Source of the DNA: JBBDYG01 sp040901765 | GTDB taxonomy: Bacteria > Planctomycetota > Planctomycetia > Pirellulales > Lacipirellulaceae | Length of the DNA stretch: 64,000 bases | NCBI GenBank assembly: GCA_040901765.1 | Contig: JBBDYG010000039.1 | Coordinates: forward strand, 115,497 to 179,496 | Reading direction: 5' to 3' | Shown: one piece after another, positions 16,713 through 26,656 of the stretch | Layout of the letters: every line of letters begins with the position of its first letter | Position numbering within the stretch: position 1 is the stretch's first letter | Position numbers and translations under genes: made by a program | The notes under the pieces: generated by a model | The model's database searches: none | Told to the model about the DNA's origin: nothing | Seen by the model: the letters and a program-made list of their open reading frames with translations, nothing else

Positions 16713-17150
16713 AGGTAAAACCAATCCGAGGTCGACTGCTCAATGTGTGATCGCTGCAACGATTCTATCCTACGACCACTACCGCCCCGCGGCAACCGAA
16801 GCGCTCCTTGTATAGCCGGTGGTCCCCTCGCCACAAGTACGGAGCGAGCGTTGCATTTCCGCCACATAACGTCGCTTCGCCGTTTCGTGACTTGATTCGC
16901 AAGAAGTGCATGAATCGCGGTAATTCCGTCGTTTTCGCAGGCAGCGGCGGCGCTCTGGCACGTTCGTTGCCCTAGCTAACGAACGACCTTCTTCTGCTCC
17001 TCCTCGCACGGCGGCCGGAGTCTTTCCCCATGGACTTCGGCCGCCGTGTTTTTAAGAAGTGAGTGATGAGTGGTGAGTAAGTGAGTAGGTGAGTGGTTAC
17101 GCAAGCGACCTACTCACTTACTCACAACTCACCTACTCACCAACCCCGCC
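16713..17150. other. Intergenic region of about 440 bases
   Basis: Holds no recognisable gene. Reading frames here are short and lack family features. The last 90 bases are the GTGAGTA hairpin described separately. Confidence 0.5.
17059..17142. repeat. GTGAGTA-type low-complexity hairpin
   Basis: Repeats of GTGAGTAAGTGAGTAGGTGA on the left are answered by ACCTACTCACTTACTCAC and ACTCACCTACTCACC on the right. It ends eight bases before the start of the following gene, so it would fold in the mRNA leader. Confidence 0.85.
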
Positions 17151-17978
17151 ATGCACCCCCGCGAACTACTTGAAGTCGCCGGCCTCGTTGCGTTCCACGG
17201 GCGGTCGTTGCTTGCGGCGACGACGCGGCTTAACGACGAAGCGGTGGGCGCTTACTGGGTGGCGTCGCGGTGCCGGCTCGATCGCTGGGGCTATGCCCTG
17301 CGTGCCTATGGCCACGCGGCGCGCGGGCCGCTTGGCAATCCCGCGGTGCGGCTGGCACCGCTCGCCGAGGAAATAATCGCCGGCGAAGTGCTTACCCGCT
17401 GCGTCGCGGCGCTGTTTATGGCGCATGATCAAATTCACCATCGCCGCGAATCGGCATCGGTCGGGCGTAACATCCTGGCCGGGCATCGCGAAGCCGTCGA
17501 TCGACTGCATGCCGTCACCAGCGCTTGGTGGTCGCATGAGTCGGCCAGTAGCCGTACCCTCACATCGCTCAAGATGCGTTGCGAGCGATGGACCGATCTG
17601 CTGCTCGCGTATCTGCACGGTGCGAGCGATGTCAACGAACTGGCTTTCGACGCTCGGCGAATGAATGAGTTTGCAGAAGACCATGCTGACGCCAAAGCGC
17701 GCGGGCACGAGTCGCTATGCGCGAACCTGTTGGTCGTCAGTTTGCGGGCCGCATTTTGCGACGTGGGTCGCGATAGTCCGAACGGCGATCTCCATGCTCA
17801 GATTGCCGGAGCCGCTCTGGGATGCTTTGGCGCGGAAGCATTTGACAGCTTTGGGCTGTTGCGGTCGACGTGGCTCGATCGCTTGCAACGAACGACCGAT
17901 GAAACCGCTGCAATGGTGGGCGATCTGTTCGCTCAAGAAATAGCCGGTCTGCCACGCAGTCCGGTTCGGCGAGCATAG
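17151..17978 (+). CDS. Hypothetical protein, mostly alpha-helical
   Basis: 275 residues; I do not recognise a family. Several stretches look like packed helices (LLEVAGLVAFHGRSLLAATT, LLLAYLHGASDVNELAFDAR, SLCANLLVVSLRAAFCDV) and it is rich in Arg and His. No signal peptide or membrane helix is visible. Codon use and GC match neighbours, so it is probably a real gene. It converges on the nitrilase gene with a 17-base gap, and a hairpin fills its leader. Confidence 0.65.
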   Translation: MHPRELLEVAGLVAFHGRSLLAATTRLNDEAVGAYWVASRCRLDRWGYALRAYGHAARGPLGNPAVRLAPLAEEIIAGEVLTRCVAALFMAHDQIHHRRESASVGRNILAGHREAVDRLHAVTSAWWSHESASSRTLTSLKMRCERWTDLLLAYLHGASDVNELAFDARRMNEFAEDHADAKARGHESLCANLLVVSLRAAFCDVGRDSPNGDLHAQIAGAALGCFGAEAFDSFGLLRSTWLDRLQRTTDETAAMVGDLFAQEIAGLPRSPVRRA

Positions 17979-17995
17979 TTCGCCAACAGCCAACC

Positions 17996-19669
17996 TTATT
18001 CAAGGATTCGCACGCGCTCGACGCCGCCTTTCCACCAATCGCCCAGCACTCCCAGTTCCAAGCTGCGACGGGCCAACCAGCCGGTCGCATGCTTCATCTC
18101 GAGTGTCGCGATGACGCTTTCTTCATCATCGATGCCCGCTTCCTGGATCAAGTTTCCGTCGGGCGCGATGATTCGACTCTCCCCGTGTGAACCCGACGAA
18201 TCTTCGTTCGCGGGCGCATTGGCTTGCACCACGTAGACGGAATTCTCCACTGCCCGGGCCTGAATCTGTGCTCGATACGGCGTCATTTTCCGAGGCGAAT
18301 CGAGGCCCGATTCGTGCGAAATATAGAAGACCAACCGGGCACCGGCTAGCACCGGCAAACGCACCAACTCCGGATAGCGTTCGTCGTGGCAGACAATCAC
18401 CGAGCACGCGATCCCGTCGATGCGAAACACCGAGAGATGATCGCCAGGATCGGGCCACGATTCGGCCAATTGCAGTTTGTGATACCGCTCGATAATCCGC
18501 CCCGTGGGAGCGATCACCACGGCCGAGTTATACAGCTTCTCGCCTTCGCGGACCGGCATGCCGATAACGGCGTAGATGTCGTGCTCGCGGCAGGAGTCAG
18601 CGATTTCGCGCTCGGCAGCCGACAGAACTTCCGCGGTGAAGGACTGCATGAACTCGTTGTCGAAGTAACCCGTCACCGAACATTCAGGAAACACCGCCAC
18701 CCGAACGCCCTGGCTGGCGCACCGCGCCAGATAATCCTTCGTTTTAGCAACGTTGTCGGCCAGCACCCGCGACGATCGCATTTGAACCGCTGCAACTCGC
18801 AATTCGCGCGCGGGTTCGACGGCCGTCTTAGTTCCTGCCGGCGATAGCTCAAAGAAGATTGTTTGACTGGAGTCTGTCGCCGTGCCGATGTCCTTCGATG
18901 CGATCTCCAGGCGATCGCCGAGCAGCGTTCGCGCGGCAATCGTCCCATCGGAATTCGTCACCAAGAACTCCGCCGGATGCACGAACACGATGGGTAAACT
19001 GTTCTCCCGCGACCGAGCTTGAACGATCGGATCGTTCGAGTCGGGCCCGAACATCCCCCCCGAGGGGCACAGCAAGAACTCCGCACCCTGCTCGCGATAG
19101 CGGCTCACAATGCCTGGCTCCGTCCGATCGGCGCAGATCATCACTCCGACGCGGCCTATGGCTGTATCGAACACGAGCGACTCGCTGCCGGCCTGGTTCC
19201 GATCCACCTCGTGCCCGAGCTTCTGCTTGCGGTATTTCCCAATCAACTTCCCGTCGGGTCCGATCAGGACGGCCGTGTTGTAACGATCCTCTCCATCGGC
19301 TTCCAACATGCCCGCGAGCAGGTGGATTTCAAGTTCGTCGGCGAGCGACACCAGCTTCTGAAAATAAGCGCCCTCGGGTATTGGCTCTCCCAATGCCCGG
19401 TACGTTTCTAGCGGAATACTCTTGTCGGCGATCGCATAACCGTCGAGAAAACACTCGGTCGTACACACCAGGCGAGCGCCGCCATCGGCCGCGCTGCGGA
19501 TCATTTGTTCCGCGCGACGGAAATTCATTTCTTTGTCGCCCCGGACCCATTTCAGAACAATGCCCGCGACTCGCACCGTCTGGCCAGTTGCCGGAACTTC
19601 TTGCCCAACGACGGGCGCGGCCCAGCAGAGCGCAACAACCACAATCAAGAGCCGAGATGCAGTTCTCAT
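17996..19669 (-). CDS. Exported protein with two carbon-nitrogen hydrolase (nitrilase) domains
   Basis: 557 residues with a signal peptide (LLIVVVALCWAAPVVGQ). Two nitrilase-superfamily domains follow in tandem, each with a complete Glu-Lys-Cys triad: Glu72, Lys148, Cys179 (TTECFLDGY, KYRKQKLG, VMICADRTE) and Glu329, Lys398, Cys427 (FPECSVTGYF, RYHKLQL, VIVCHDERYPEL). The superfamily hydrolyses nitriles, amides or carbamoyl compounds. A secreted enzyme with both triads intact is uncommon. It sits 111 bases downstream of the peptide transporter operon on the same strand, so it might share its transcript, but the substrate is unknown. Confidence 0.87.
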   Translation of the reverse strand: MRTASRLLIVVVALCWAAPVVGQEVPATGQTVRVAGIVLKWVRGDKEMNFRRAEQMIRSAADGGARLVCTTECFLDGYAIADKSIPLETYRALGEPIPEGAYFQKLVSLADELEIHLLAGMLEADGEDRYNTAVLIGPDGKLIGKYRKQKLGHEVDRNQAGSESLVFDTAIGRVGVMICADRTEPGIVSRYREQGAEFLLCPSGGMFGPDSNDPIVQARSRENSLPIVFVHPAEFLVTNSDGTIAARTLLGDRLEIASKDIGTATDSSQTIFFELSPAGTKTAVEPARELRVAAVQMRSSRVLADNVAKTKDYLARCASQGVRVAVFPECSVTGYFDNEFMQSFTAEVLSAAEREIADSCREHDIYAVIGMPVREGEKLYNSAVVIAPTGRIIERYHKLQLAESWPDPGDHLSVFRIDGIACSVIVCHDERYPELVRLPVLAGARLVFYISHESGLDSPRKMTPYRAQIQARAVENSVYVVQANAPANEDSSGSHGESRIIAPDGNLIQEAGIDDEESVIATLEMKHATGWLARRSLELGVLGDWWKGGVERVRILE

Positions 19670-19780
19670 CGTCTTCCCTCAGCACGATAATCCGGAGCGT
19701 TTTCGCCGCTCAAGCGGAATCCATTATAACGCCGAGGATCGTCCAACGCACTCGCAGAGCAAACGCTTGGCAGCGTTAGC

Positions 19781-21640
<1,860 letters not shown>

Positions 21641-21665
21641 GGAACTACAATTCTGTCAAATGACT

Positions 21666-21877
21666 AGCCACGGATGAAACACGGATTGAACACGGATCGG
21701 AGAAACCGCTAATAAACGCTAATGGCCGCTAATACAAAAAATTGAATTATCGTTCTCATTTATTGCTGATCACCGATGCTGAATGTTATTCTCATCTGTT
21801 CTTATTAGCGCCCATTAGCGTTTATTAGCGGTTCCCGTCCTTCTCATCCGTGTTCAATCCGTGTTTCATCCGTGGCT
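21666..21877. repeat. Long inverted repeat, family R1 copy C
   Basis: Complete copy with both outer arms (AGCCACGGATGAAACACGG and the inverse TTTCATCCGTGGCT) and inner arms AACCGCTAATAAACGCTAAT and ATTAGCGTTTATTAGCGG. It lies inside the transporter operon, between the permease stop (21880) and the ATPase start (21640). Confidence 0.9.
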
Positions 21878-21879
21878 CT

Positions 21880-22986
21880 CTACTCCGCCTGCCGCAATCT
21901 GGGGTCGGTCGCGTCTTGGAGGCCTTCGCCGATGAGGTTGTAGGCCAACACGGTCAGGAAGATGGCGACGCCGGGGAAGAGGATCAGCCACCACATTTGC
22001 TCGATGGCGGTGCGGCCCGATTTGAGGAGCGTTCCCCAACTCGGATTGGGCGGCGAAGCGCCGAACCCCAAGTAGCTCAACCCACTTTCGATTAGAATCG
22101 CCGCGGCGATGCCGAAGGTGATCGGCACCAGGACCGGAGCAAGGGCGTTTCGCAGAATATGGCGCGTCATGATTCGAATTCGACCGGCGCCGAGCGCGCG
22201 TGCCGCAGTGACAAATTCCATTTGCTTGAGTTTAAGGAACTCGCCCCGAGTGAGCCGAGCGATGCCGGTCCAACTGGTGACGCCAATCACGACCATCAAG
22301 TGGAAATTCGTGACGTTATCGATGATCGATACCAACGCAAGGATCAACACGAGCGTGGGAATGCACATGACAACCTCGATGAGTCGGCTGAGGAGCATAT
22401 CGACCCAGCCGCCGATATAGCCGGCGAGACCGCCAAGCGTGATTCCAATCGCGGCCGCGATGCTCATCGAAATGAAGCCAACACTAAGGGCAATTTGGGT
22501 TCCGTGGACCATCTGTGCAAACACATCGACTCCCTGCTGATTGGTCCCGAACCAGTTGAGCCGGCTCGGCGCGCCCTCAGTTCCGTACGGATTCCCTGGC
22601 CGGCCGGGCCACTCTCCTTCTTTCACGCGCCGGTAGGGGTCTTGATACACCATCGGCCAAATTGCCCAGCTTTGGGGATCATTCGCGGCGAGTTTCTCGG
22701 GCCACTTATATCCAAAGCGATCGCGGCGAAAGATGGGATTCTCCCACGATCTGACGTAGTACGACATTGCTGGGAAATAAATCTTTCCTTTGTACTTGCA
22801 GACGATGGGCTTGGTGCCGGCGATCATCGGAGCCAGCAAGGCGACGATAGCGAGGAAGCCAACAAATCCCAGGGCCAGCATGGCCAGTTTTCGGCGACGG
22901 AAGCGCAGCCAAGACTCGCGCCAAAATCCGCGCGACTTCCGCGGAGGCGTGGCACTTGGAACGGCGATCGTATCAGGAGATTGCAT
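21880..22986 (-). CDS. Oligopeptide ABC transporter permease (DppC/OppC-like)
   Basis: 368 residues. An N-terminal helix (LAMLALGFVGFLAIVALLAPM) is followed by a long periplasmic loop and then the BPD_transp_1 domain with five helices. The loop GTNQQGVDVFAQMVHGTQIA and the EAA-type segment EFVTAARALGAGRIRIMTRH (coupling to the ATPase) are characteristic of OppC. The periplasmic insertion (about residues 55-130) is longer than in typical DppC. It ends five bases before repeat R1; the partner permease starts the operon upstream. Confidence 0.92.
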   Translation of the reverse strand: MQSPDTIAVPSATPPRKSRGFWRESWLRFRRRKLAMLALGFVGFLAIVALLAPMIAGTKPIVCKYKGKIYFPAMSYYVRSWENPIFRRDRFGYKWPEKLAANDPQSWAIWPMVYQDPYRRVKEGEWPGRPGNPYGTEGAPSRLNWFGTNQQGVDVFAQMVHGTQIALSVGFISMSIAAAIGITLGGLAGYIGGWVDMLLSRLIEVVMCIPTLVLILALVSIIDNVTNFHLMVVIGVTSWTGIARLTRGEFLKLKQMEFVTAARALGAGRIRIMTRHILRNALAPVLVPITFGIAAAILIESGLSYLGFGASPPNPSWGTLLKSGRTAIEQMWWLILFPGVAIFLTVLAYNLIGEGLQDATDPRLRQAE

Positions 22987-22993
22987 TCGCGGA

Positions 22994-23977
22994 TCAATGA
23001 TAAGCGACGCGAGGATCGACGACGGCGTACAGAAGATCGGCCAGCAATTGTCCCGCGAGCGTCAACACGCTGAACATGAGCGTCAGTCCCATGATCGTGT
23101 CGTAGTCACGTTGTCCGATTGCTTCAAAGTAAAGTCGCCCCATTCCGGGCCAGACGAAAATCTGCTCCAGAATCACCGCGCCGCTGAGGAGCGTCGGTAG
23201 CGTGAGGCCGATCAACGTCACGAGCGGAATCAGCGTATTGCGAAAGGCATGACGCCACAGCACGCGGGCGGGACCTGCTCCTTTGGCGCGAGCGGTCCGA
23301 ATGTAGTCTTGGCGGATCACTTCCTGCATGTTGGCCCGAATGAATCGCGAATAGTAGGCCAGGCTGCCGTAGGTGAAACAGATTACCGGCAGGATGGAGT
23401 GCAGCAGAATGTCCCAGGCCTTGCCGCCTGCGGTGAGCTCGGCATAGTTGTCGGATGTCAAACCGTAGAGCGGCAACCAGCCAAGCTTCACGTAGAATAG
23501 CAATTGCAGATAGAGTGCCGCCACGAACGACGGCAGAGAGTACAGCATGTAAAGCAGCGTGCTGGCCGTGCGTTCCAGACTGGTGCCGTCCTTCGCGGTG
23601 GCCCATAGCCCAATGGGTATCGACAGTAAATAGGTTAGCAGCAGCGACGTGACCGACAGCAGCAAAGTTGCGGGCGCGCGGTCAAGGATTAGCCCCAGAA
23701 CGGGGCGATTGTTCTTGGGGATCGACCTACCGAGATCGAGTCGCGCAATATTGCCCAGCCACACGAAGTAAGCCTGATACCACGGTTTATCGAATCCGTA
23801 GAGTCGCTCTAGTCGTTTTCGCTCTTCGACCGTGATTTGCTTGCTCGGATCCATCATCGCCGGATCCGTTGTCAACGGCGTGCCCGGCATATTGCGGATC
23901 AGGCCGTAAACCACGAAGGTCACTAGCAACAGCGTCAATAGGCCGATGCCGAGTCGGCGAAGAAAATAATGCGCCAT
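22994..23977 (-). CDS. Oligopeptide ABC transporter permease (DppB/OppB-like)
   Basis: 327 residues with six helices: N-terminal LGIGLLTLLLVTFVVYGLIR and five in the permease domain. The motif YIRTARAKGAGPARVLWRHA is the EAA coupling loop, and NTLIPLVTLIGLTLPTLLSGA / QIFVWPGMGRLYFEAIGQRD are OppB hallmarks. It would form a heterodimer with the next permease (seven bases downstream) and pair with the fused ATPase. Confidence 0.93.
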   Translation of the reverse strand: MAHYFLRRLGIGLLTLLLVTFVVYGLIRNMPGTPLTTDPAMMDPSKQITVEERKRLERLYGFDKPWYQAYFVWLGNIARLDLGRSIPKNNRPVLGLILDRAPATLLLSVTSLLLTYLLSIPIGLWATAKDGTSLERTASTLLYMLYSLPSFVAALYLQLLFYVKLGWLPLYGLTSDNYAELTAGGKAWDILLHSILPVICFTYGSLAYYSRFIRANMQEVIRQDYIRTARAKGAGPARVLWRHAFRNTLIPLVTLIGLTLPTLLSGAVILEQIFVWPGMGRLYFEAIGQRDYDTIMGLTLMFSVLTLAGQLLADLLYAVVDPRVAYH

Positions 23978-24038
23978 GGATCGAAGCAGCGGGCTTCACG
24001 ACTTAATTTAGAGCAGGCTTACGAACGCGGAGACGGCC

Positions 24039-26027
24039 TCAGGGGCTTTCCTGCGCAGCGGCATAAATGCTGCTGAATCCGGGAGCGTAGTTGAACGGCC
24101 CGCGCGGGCTGAAGTTATAGCCGCGCAACTTCTTATTGAAGGCATAAAACGCATTGCGGTAGAAAAGCCAAGTGTTGGGTTGATCTTCCCACAGGAGTTG
24201 ATGAATCTCGCCATAAATCTCGGCGCGTTTCTCGCGATCAAATTCACGCCGACCCTGCTCAAATAGCTCGTCCACGCGCGGGTTGGAGTACTGCCCGTAG
24301 TTTCGACCCTCGCTAGTAACCCAAATATTGGCGCTTGTATCGGGGTCCGTGCCGGTCCCCCATCCACCCATGAGAGCCTCGAACTTATGGTCCAGCGCGC
24401 TTTGAACCAAAACCGTAAACTCAGTCGGCTTTACATTACAGACGACTCCCAAAGGAGCCAAAACCTCCTTCAGCAAGGTCGCTGTTTGAATCCCCGTTTC
24501 CGTCTGATAGGTGAGCAGTGAGAACTCAAAGGGAACTTTTCGGCCGTTGATCGTCTTATCGCGCACGCCGTCGCCATCGCTGTCGACCCAGCCTGCCTCT
24601 TCGAGCAACTCTTCGGCCTTGTCGAGATCTTGTTCCAGAGGTGGCGGACCATTTTCGGGAAACATCCACGACGTAGGGTGAAACGTGCCCTGGCCCTGCT
24701 GATACAGTCCCCGCGAAAGAGTGCCGATTAGCTCGTCGTAGTCCATGGCATACGACATGGCCCACCGTACGCGCTTATCGGAAAATAACGGACTCTCGAC
24801 ATTCCAACAAAAGTGGAATTCTACCCATTCCACTTCGGTGACTTTCGTGTTCTTGCTGTAAAAATCCTCACTGCTGGTCTGGCTGGTCCACTGTTCGGGC
24901 CGGAGTTCCATTTGTTCGATATCGCCCGCCTTGAGCGCCAAGAGGACCGTATTGAAGTCCTCGATGGCTTTGACGCGAACTTCGGCGAAGTAGGGCTTCT
25001 TGCGAACTTCCGTTCCCTTATGAAGATAGTAGCTGTCGCGCCGACGAACCACAAACTCTTGATTGCGAACCCGCTTTACCAATTCATAAGGCCCGCCGAC
25101 AACTGGCTTGTCCTCGAGGCGCGAATGCACTTCGCTGCGCGTCATCAAGGGGTCATCGGGGATGGTGCTTTCGTAAATATGCTTTGGAATGACAGGGAAA
25201 TAGATGTTGGTCGTATTCGTGGCCAATGCCTCCTTATGAAAGAAGACCACCGTGCGATCGTCGTACGCCTTTACGTACTTCAGCTTATCGGTGCCCGTAC
25301 GCACGGCACTAATCGAAGTGGTTTGCTTGCTCATGATGACGCGATAGGTGAATTCGATGTCGTGAGCAGTAATGGGCTTGCCATCCGACCAAACGAGGTC
25401 ATCGCGCAACACGATCTTGTCGTACATATGGTCTTTGCTCGTCTGCCATGAGACAACCGACTCCATCGGTGCGAAGTAATTGAACTCGCGGTCGAAGCTT
25501 AGGTATCCGAAGCCGGTTAGGTCGAGGTACTCAAACTCGGTGACGCTGCTCGACAGCAAGGGATTGGTGCTCTTTAGATCGCCACCGACATGGCGGACCA
25601 AAGCGGAGCCATAGTCCACTCCCTTGCCGCTTTCCGGTGCAAGCTGGCCGAGCGCCTGCAGAATCTTCTGATTGTTTTCTGGCGAGTCGTTGCGCAGTTT
25701 TAACGCTTCGGCAACTGAAATAGGCGGCGGACCTTCGGCCTCTTGAGCCTCGCGCATCATTTCGAGCGCGTCCTTAACGGGGTTGTCGGTCCATTCGGCC
25801 TCAGAGTCCAATTCCTCGAGCGTCGGCGGATCGAAGGGCTCGATATCGTCACCCAAAACAAACGGCCTGTCCGCCTCAGCGGGTTCTTCTCCTGCCGGTT
25901 GCTCGGTTTTCGCAACCGCCTGCCGCGGCTCGGGTTGAGACTTGCCGCAACCTACCAGCGAAAGCGTCGGCAGCGCAACGAGCAGGCCGCAAGAGAAGAG
26001 CAAAAGCATTCGTTGCAGAGCAGGCAT
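24039..26027 (-). CDS. Oligopeptide ABC transporter substrate-binding lipoprotein
   Basis: 662 residues, longer than typical OppA. Signal peptide with lipobox LSLVGCG (Cys27) anchors it outside the cytoplasmic membrane. An acidic linker (residues 30-110) precedes the SBP_bac_5 domain, recognisable by DDLVWSDGKPITAHDIEFTY, VRWAMSYAMDYDEL, and TYQTETGIQTATLLKEVLAP. It collects extracellular peptides or similar ligands for the permeases encoded 61 bases downstream. First gene of the operon. Confidence 0.92.
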   Translation of the reverse strand: MPALQRMLLLFSCGLLVALPTLSLVGCGKSQPEPRQAVAKTEQPAGEEPAEADRPFVLGDDIEPFDPPTLEELDSEAEWTDNPVKDALEMMREAQEAEGPPPISVAEALKLRNDSPENNQKILQALGQLAPESGKGVDYGSALVRHVGGDLKSTNPLLSSSVTEFEYLDLTGFGYLSFDREFNYFAPMESVVSWQTSKDHMYDKIVLRDDLVWSDGKPITAHDIEFTYRVIMSKQTTSISAVRTGTDKLKYVKAYDDRTVVFFHKEALATNTTNIYFPVIPKHIYESTIPDDPLMTRSEVHSRLEDKPVVGGPYELVKRVRNQEFVVRRRDSYYLHKGTEVRKKPYFAEVRVKAIEDFNTVLLALKAGDIEQMELRPEQWTSQTSSEDFYSKNTKVTEVEWVEFHFCWNVESPLFSDKRVRWAMSYAMDYDELIGTLSRGLYQQGQGTFHPTSWMFPENGPPPLEQDLDKAEELLEEAGWVDSDGDGVRDKTINGRKVPFEFSLLTYQTETGIQTATLLKEVLAPLGVVCNVKPTEFTVLVQSALDHKFEALMGGWGTGTDPDTSANIWVTSEGRNYGQYSNPRVDELFEQGRREFDREKRAEIYGEIHQLLWEDQPNTWLFYRNAFYAFNKKLRGYNFSPRGPFNYAPGFSSIYAAAQESP

Positions 26028-26043
26028 TGCGTCTCACTTCGTG

Positions 26044-26100
26044 TAGGTCAGCCGTTCCAGGCTGAATATGCGGCTTTGTCAGCCACGAGAGGCTGACCTA
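26044..26100. repeat. Palindromic repeat TAGGTCAGCC
   Basis: TAGGTCAGCC (26044-26053) and GGCTGACCTA (26091-26100) are perfect inverse arms, with further partly matched AGGCTGA/TCAGCC inside. It begins 17 bases upstream of the substrate-binding protein start, so it lies in its promoter or leader. Confidence 0.75.
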
Positions 26101-26465
26101 TGCGTGATCCTTTTTTACGCTGCCCATCAATGGAAGGGTCGCGATACCATGCTATCACGCTTGTTTTTCGCGGGTCAATGAGAGAAATGAGCTGACAACA
26201 AAGCAGCCAACGAATGGCTACCGCAAGCTTCCTAACGTCAAAGTTGCATGGAAGTGCTTCGACTTCGTGAAATTGCCCGCATTCCAACCGACGCCGGCAG
26301 CTTGTCAACCACAATTCCCCGCAACTTAACGGGTGCGCATTCGCGCGATTTTGCAGGCCTCATTGCGAAGCGCTTGCCCAATTTCACAAGAGGCGGTATC
26401 CACCGAGAAAAACAGCCAATCATCATTGCGAAGCAGGCTCCAATTGGCCCTAAATCCGGAGCTAC

Positions 26466-26512
26466 GTTTGTGCCACTTTGATGCGCGCACAGCGTGGCAC
26501 AGTGGCACAAAC
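26466..26512. repeat. Palindrome GTTTGTGCCACT
   Basis: GTTTGTGCCACT (26466-26477) and AGTGGCACAAAC (26501-26512) are perfect 12-base arms; the centre contains GCGCGC. It is 145 bases upstream of the PVC protein and may be an operator, a terminator or a repeat copy. Confidence 0.6.
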
Positions 26513-26656
26513 CGAGAAACTCACGTGTTTTCGAGAGTACATCCCCGAGGCGCAAAACTCCGTTGCTGGCGTGGGGGTCGGTTGGTATGCTCCGCGACCA
26601 ATTCTCCCGCGGCTTGCGCCGGCGGTCCATCTGTCTTTCCTGGTGGTGGTTCTGAC

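Larger units (their letters stand above)
26028..26656. other. Intergenic region of about 630 bases
   Basis: Divergent promoter region between the substrate-binding protein and the giant PVC protein. Apart from two palindromes (26044-26100 and 26466-26512) nothing is recognised. The downstream reading frame is open from 26333, but that extension lacks family features and precedes a good signal peptide start. Confidence 0.5.

Noticed and set aside
17059..17142. CRISPR-like array of GTGAGTA units
   Set aside because: Units are five to ten bases, with no spacers and with an inverse half; a hairpin, not CRISPR. No cas gene is present.
26333..26656. 108-codon N-terminal extension of the giant PVC protein
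   Set aside because: Covers a palindrome and lacks protein-like pattern; the ATG at 26657 begins a clear signal peptide.
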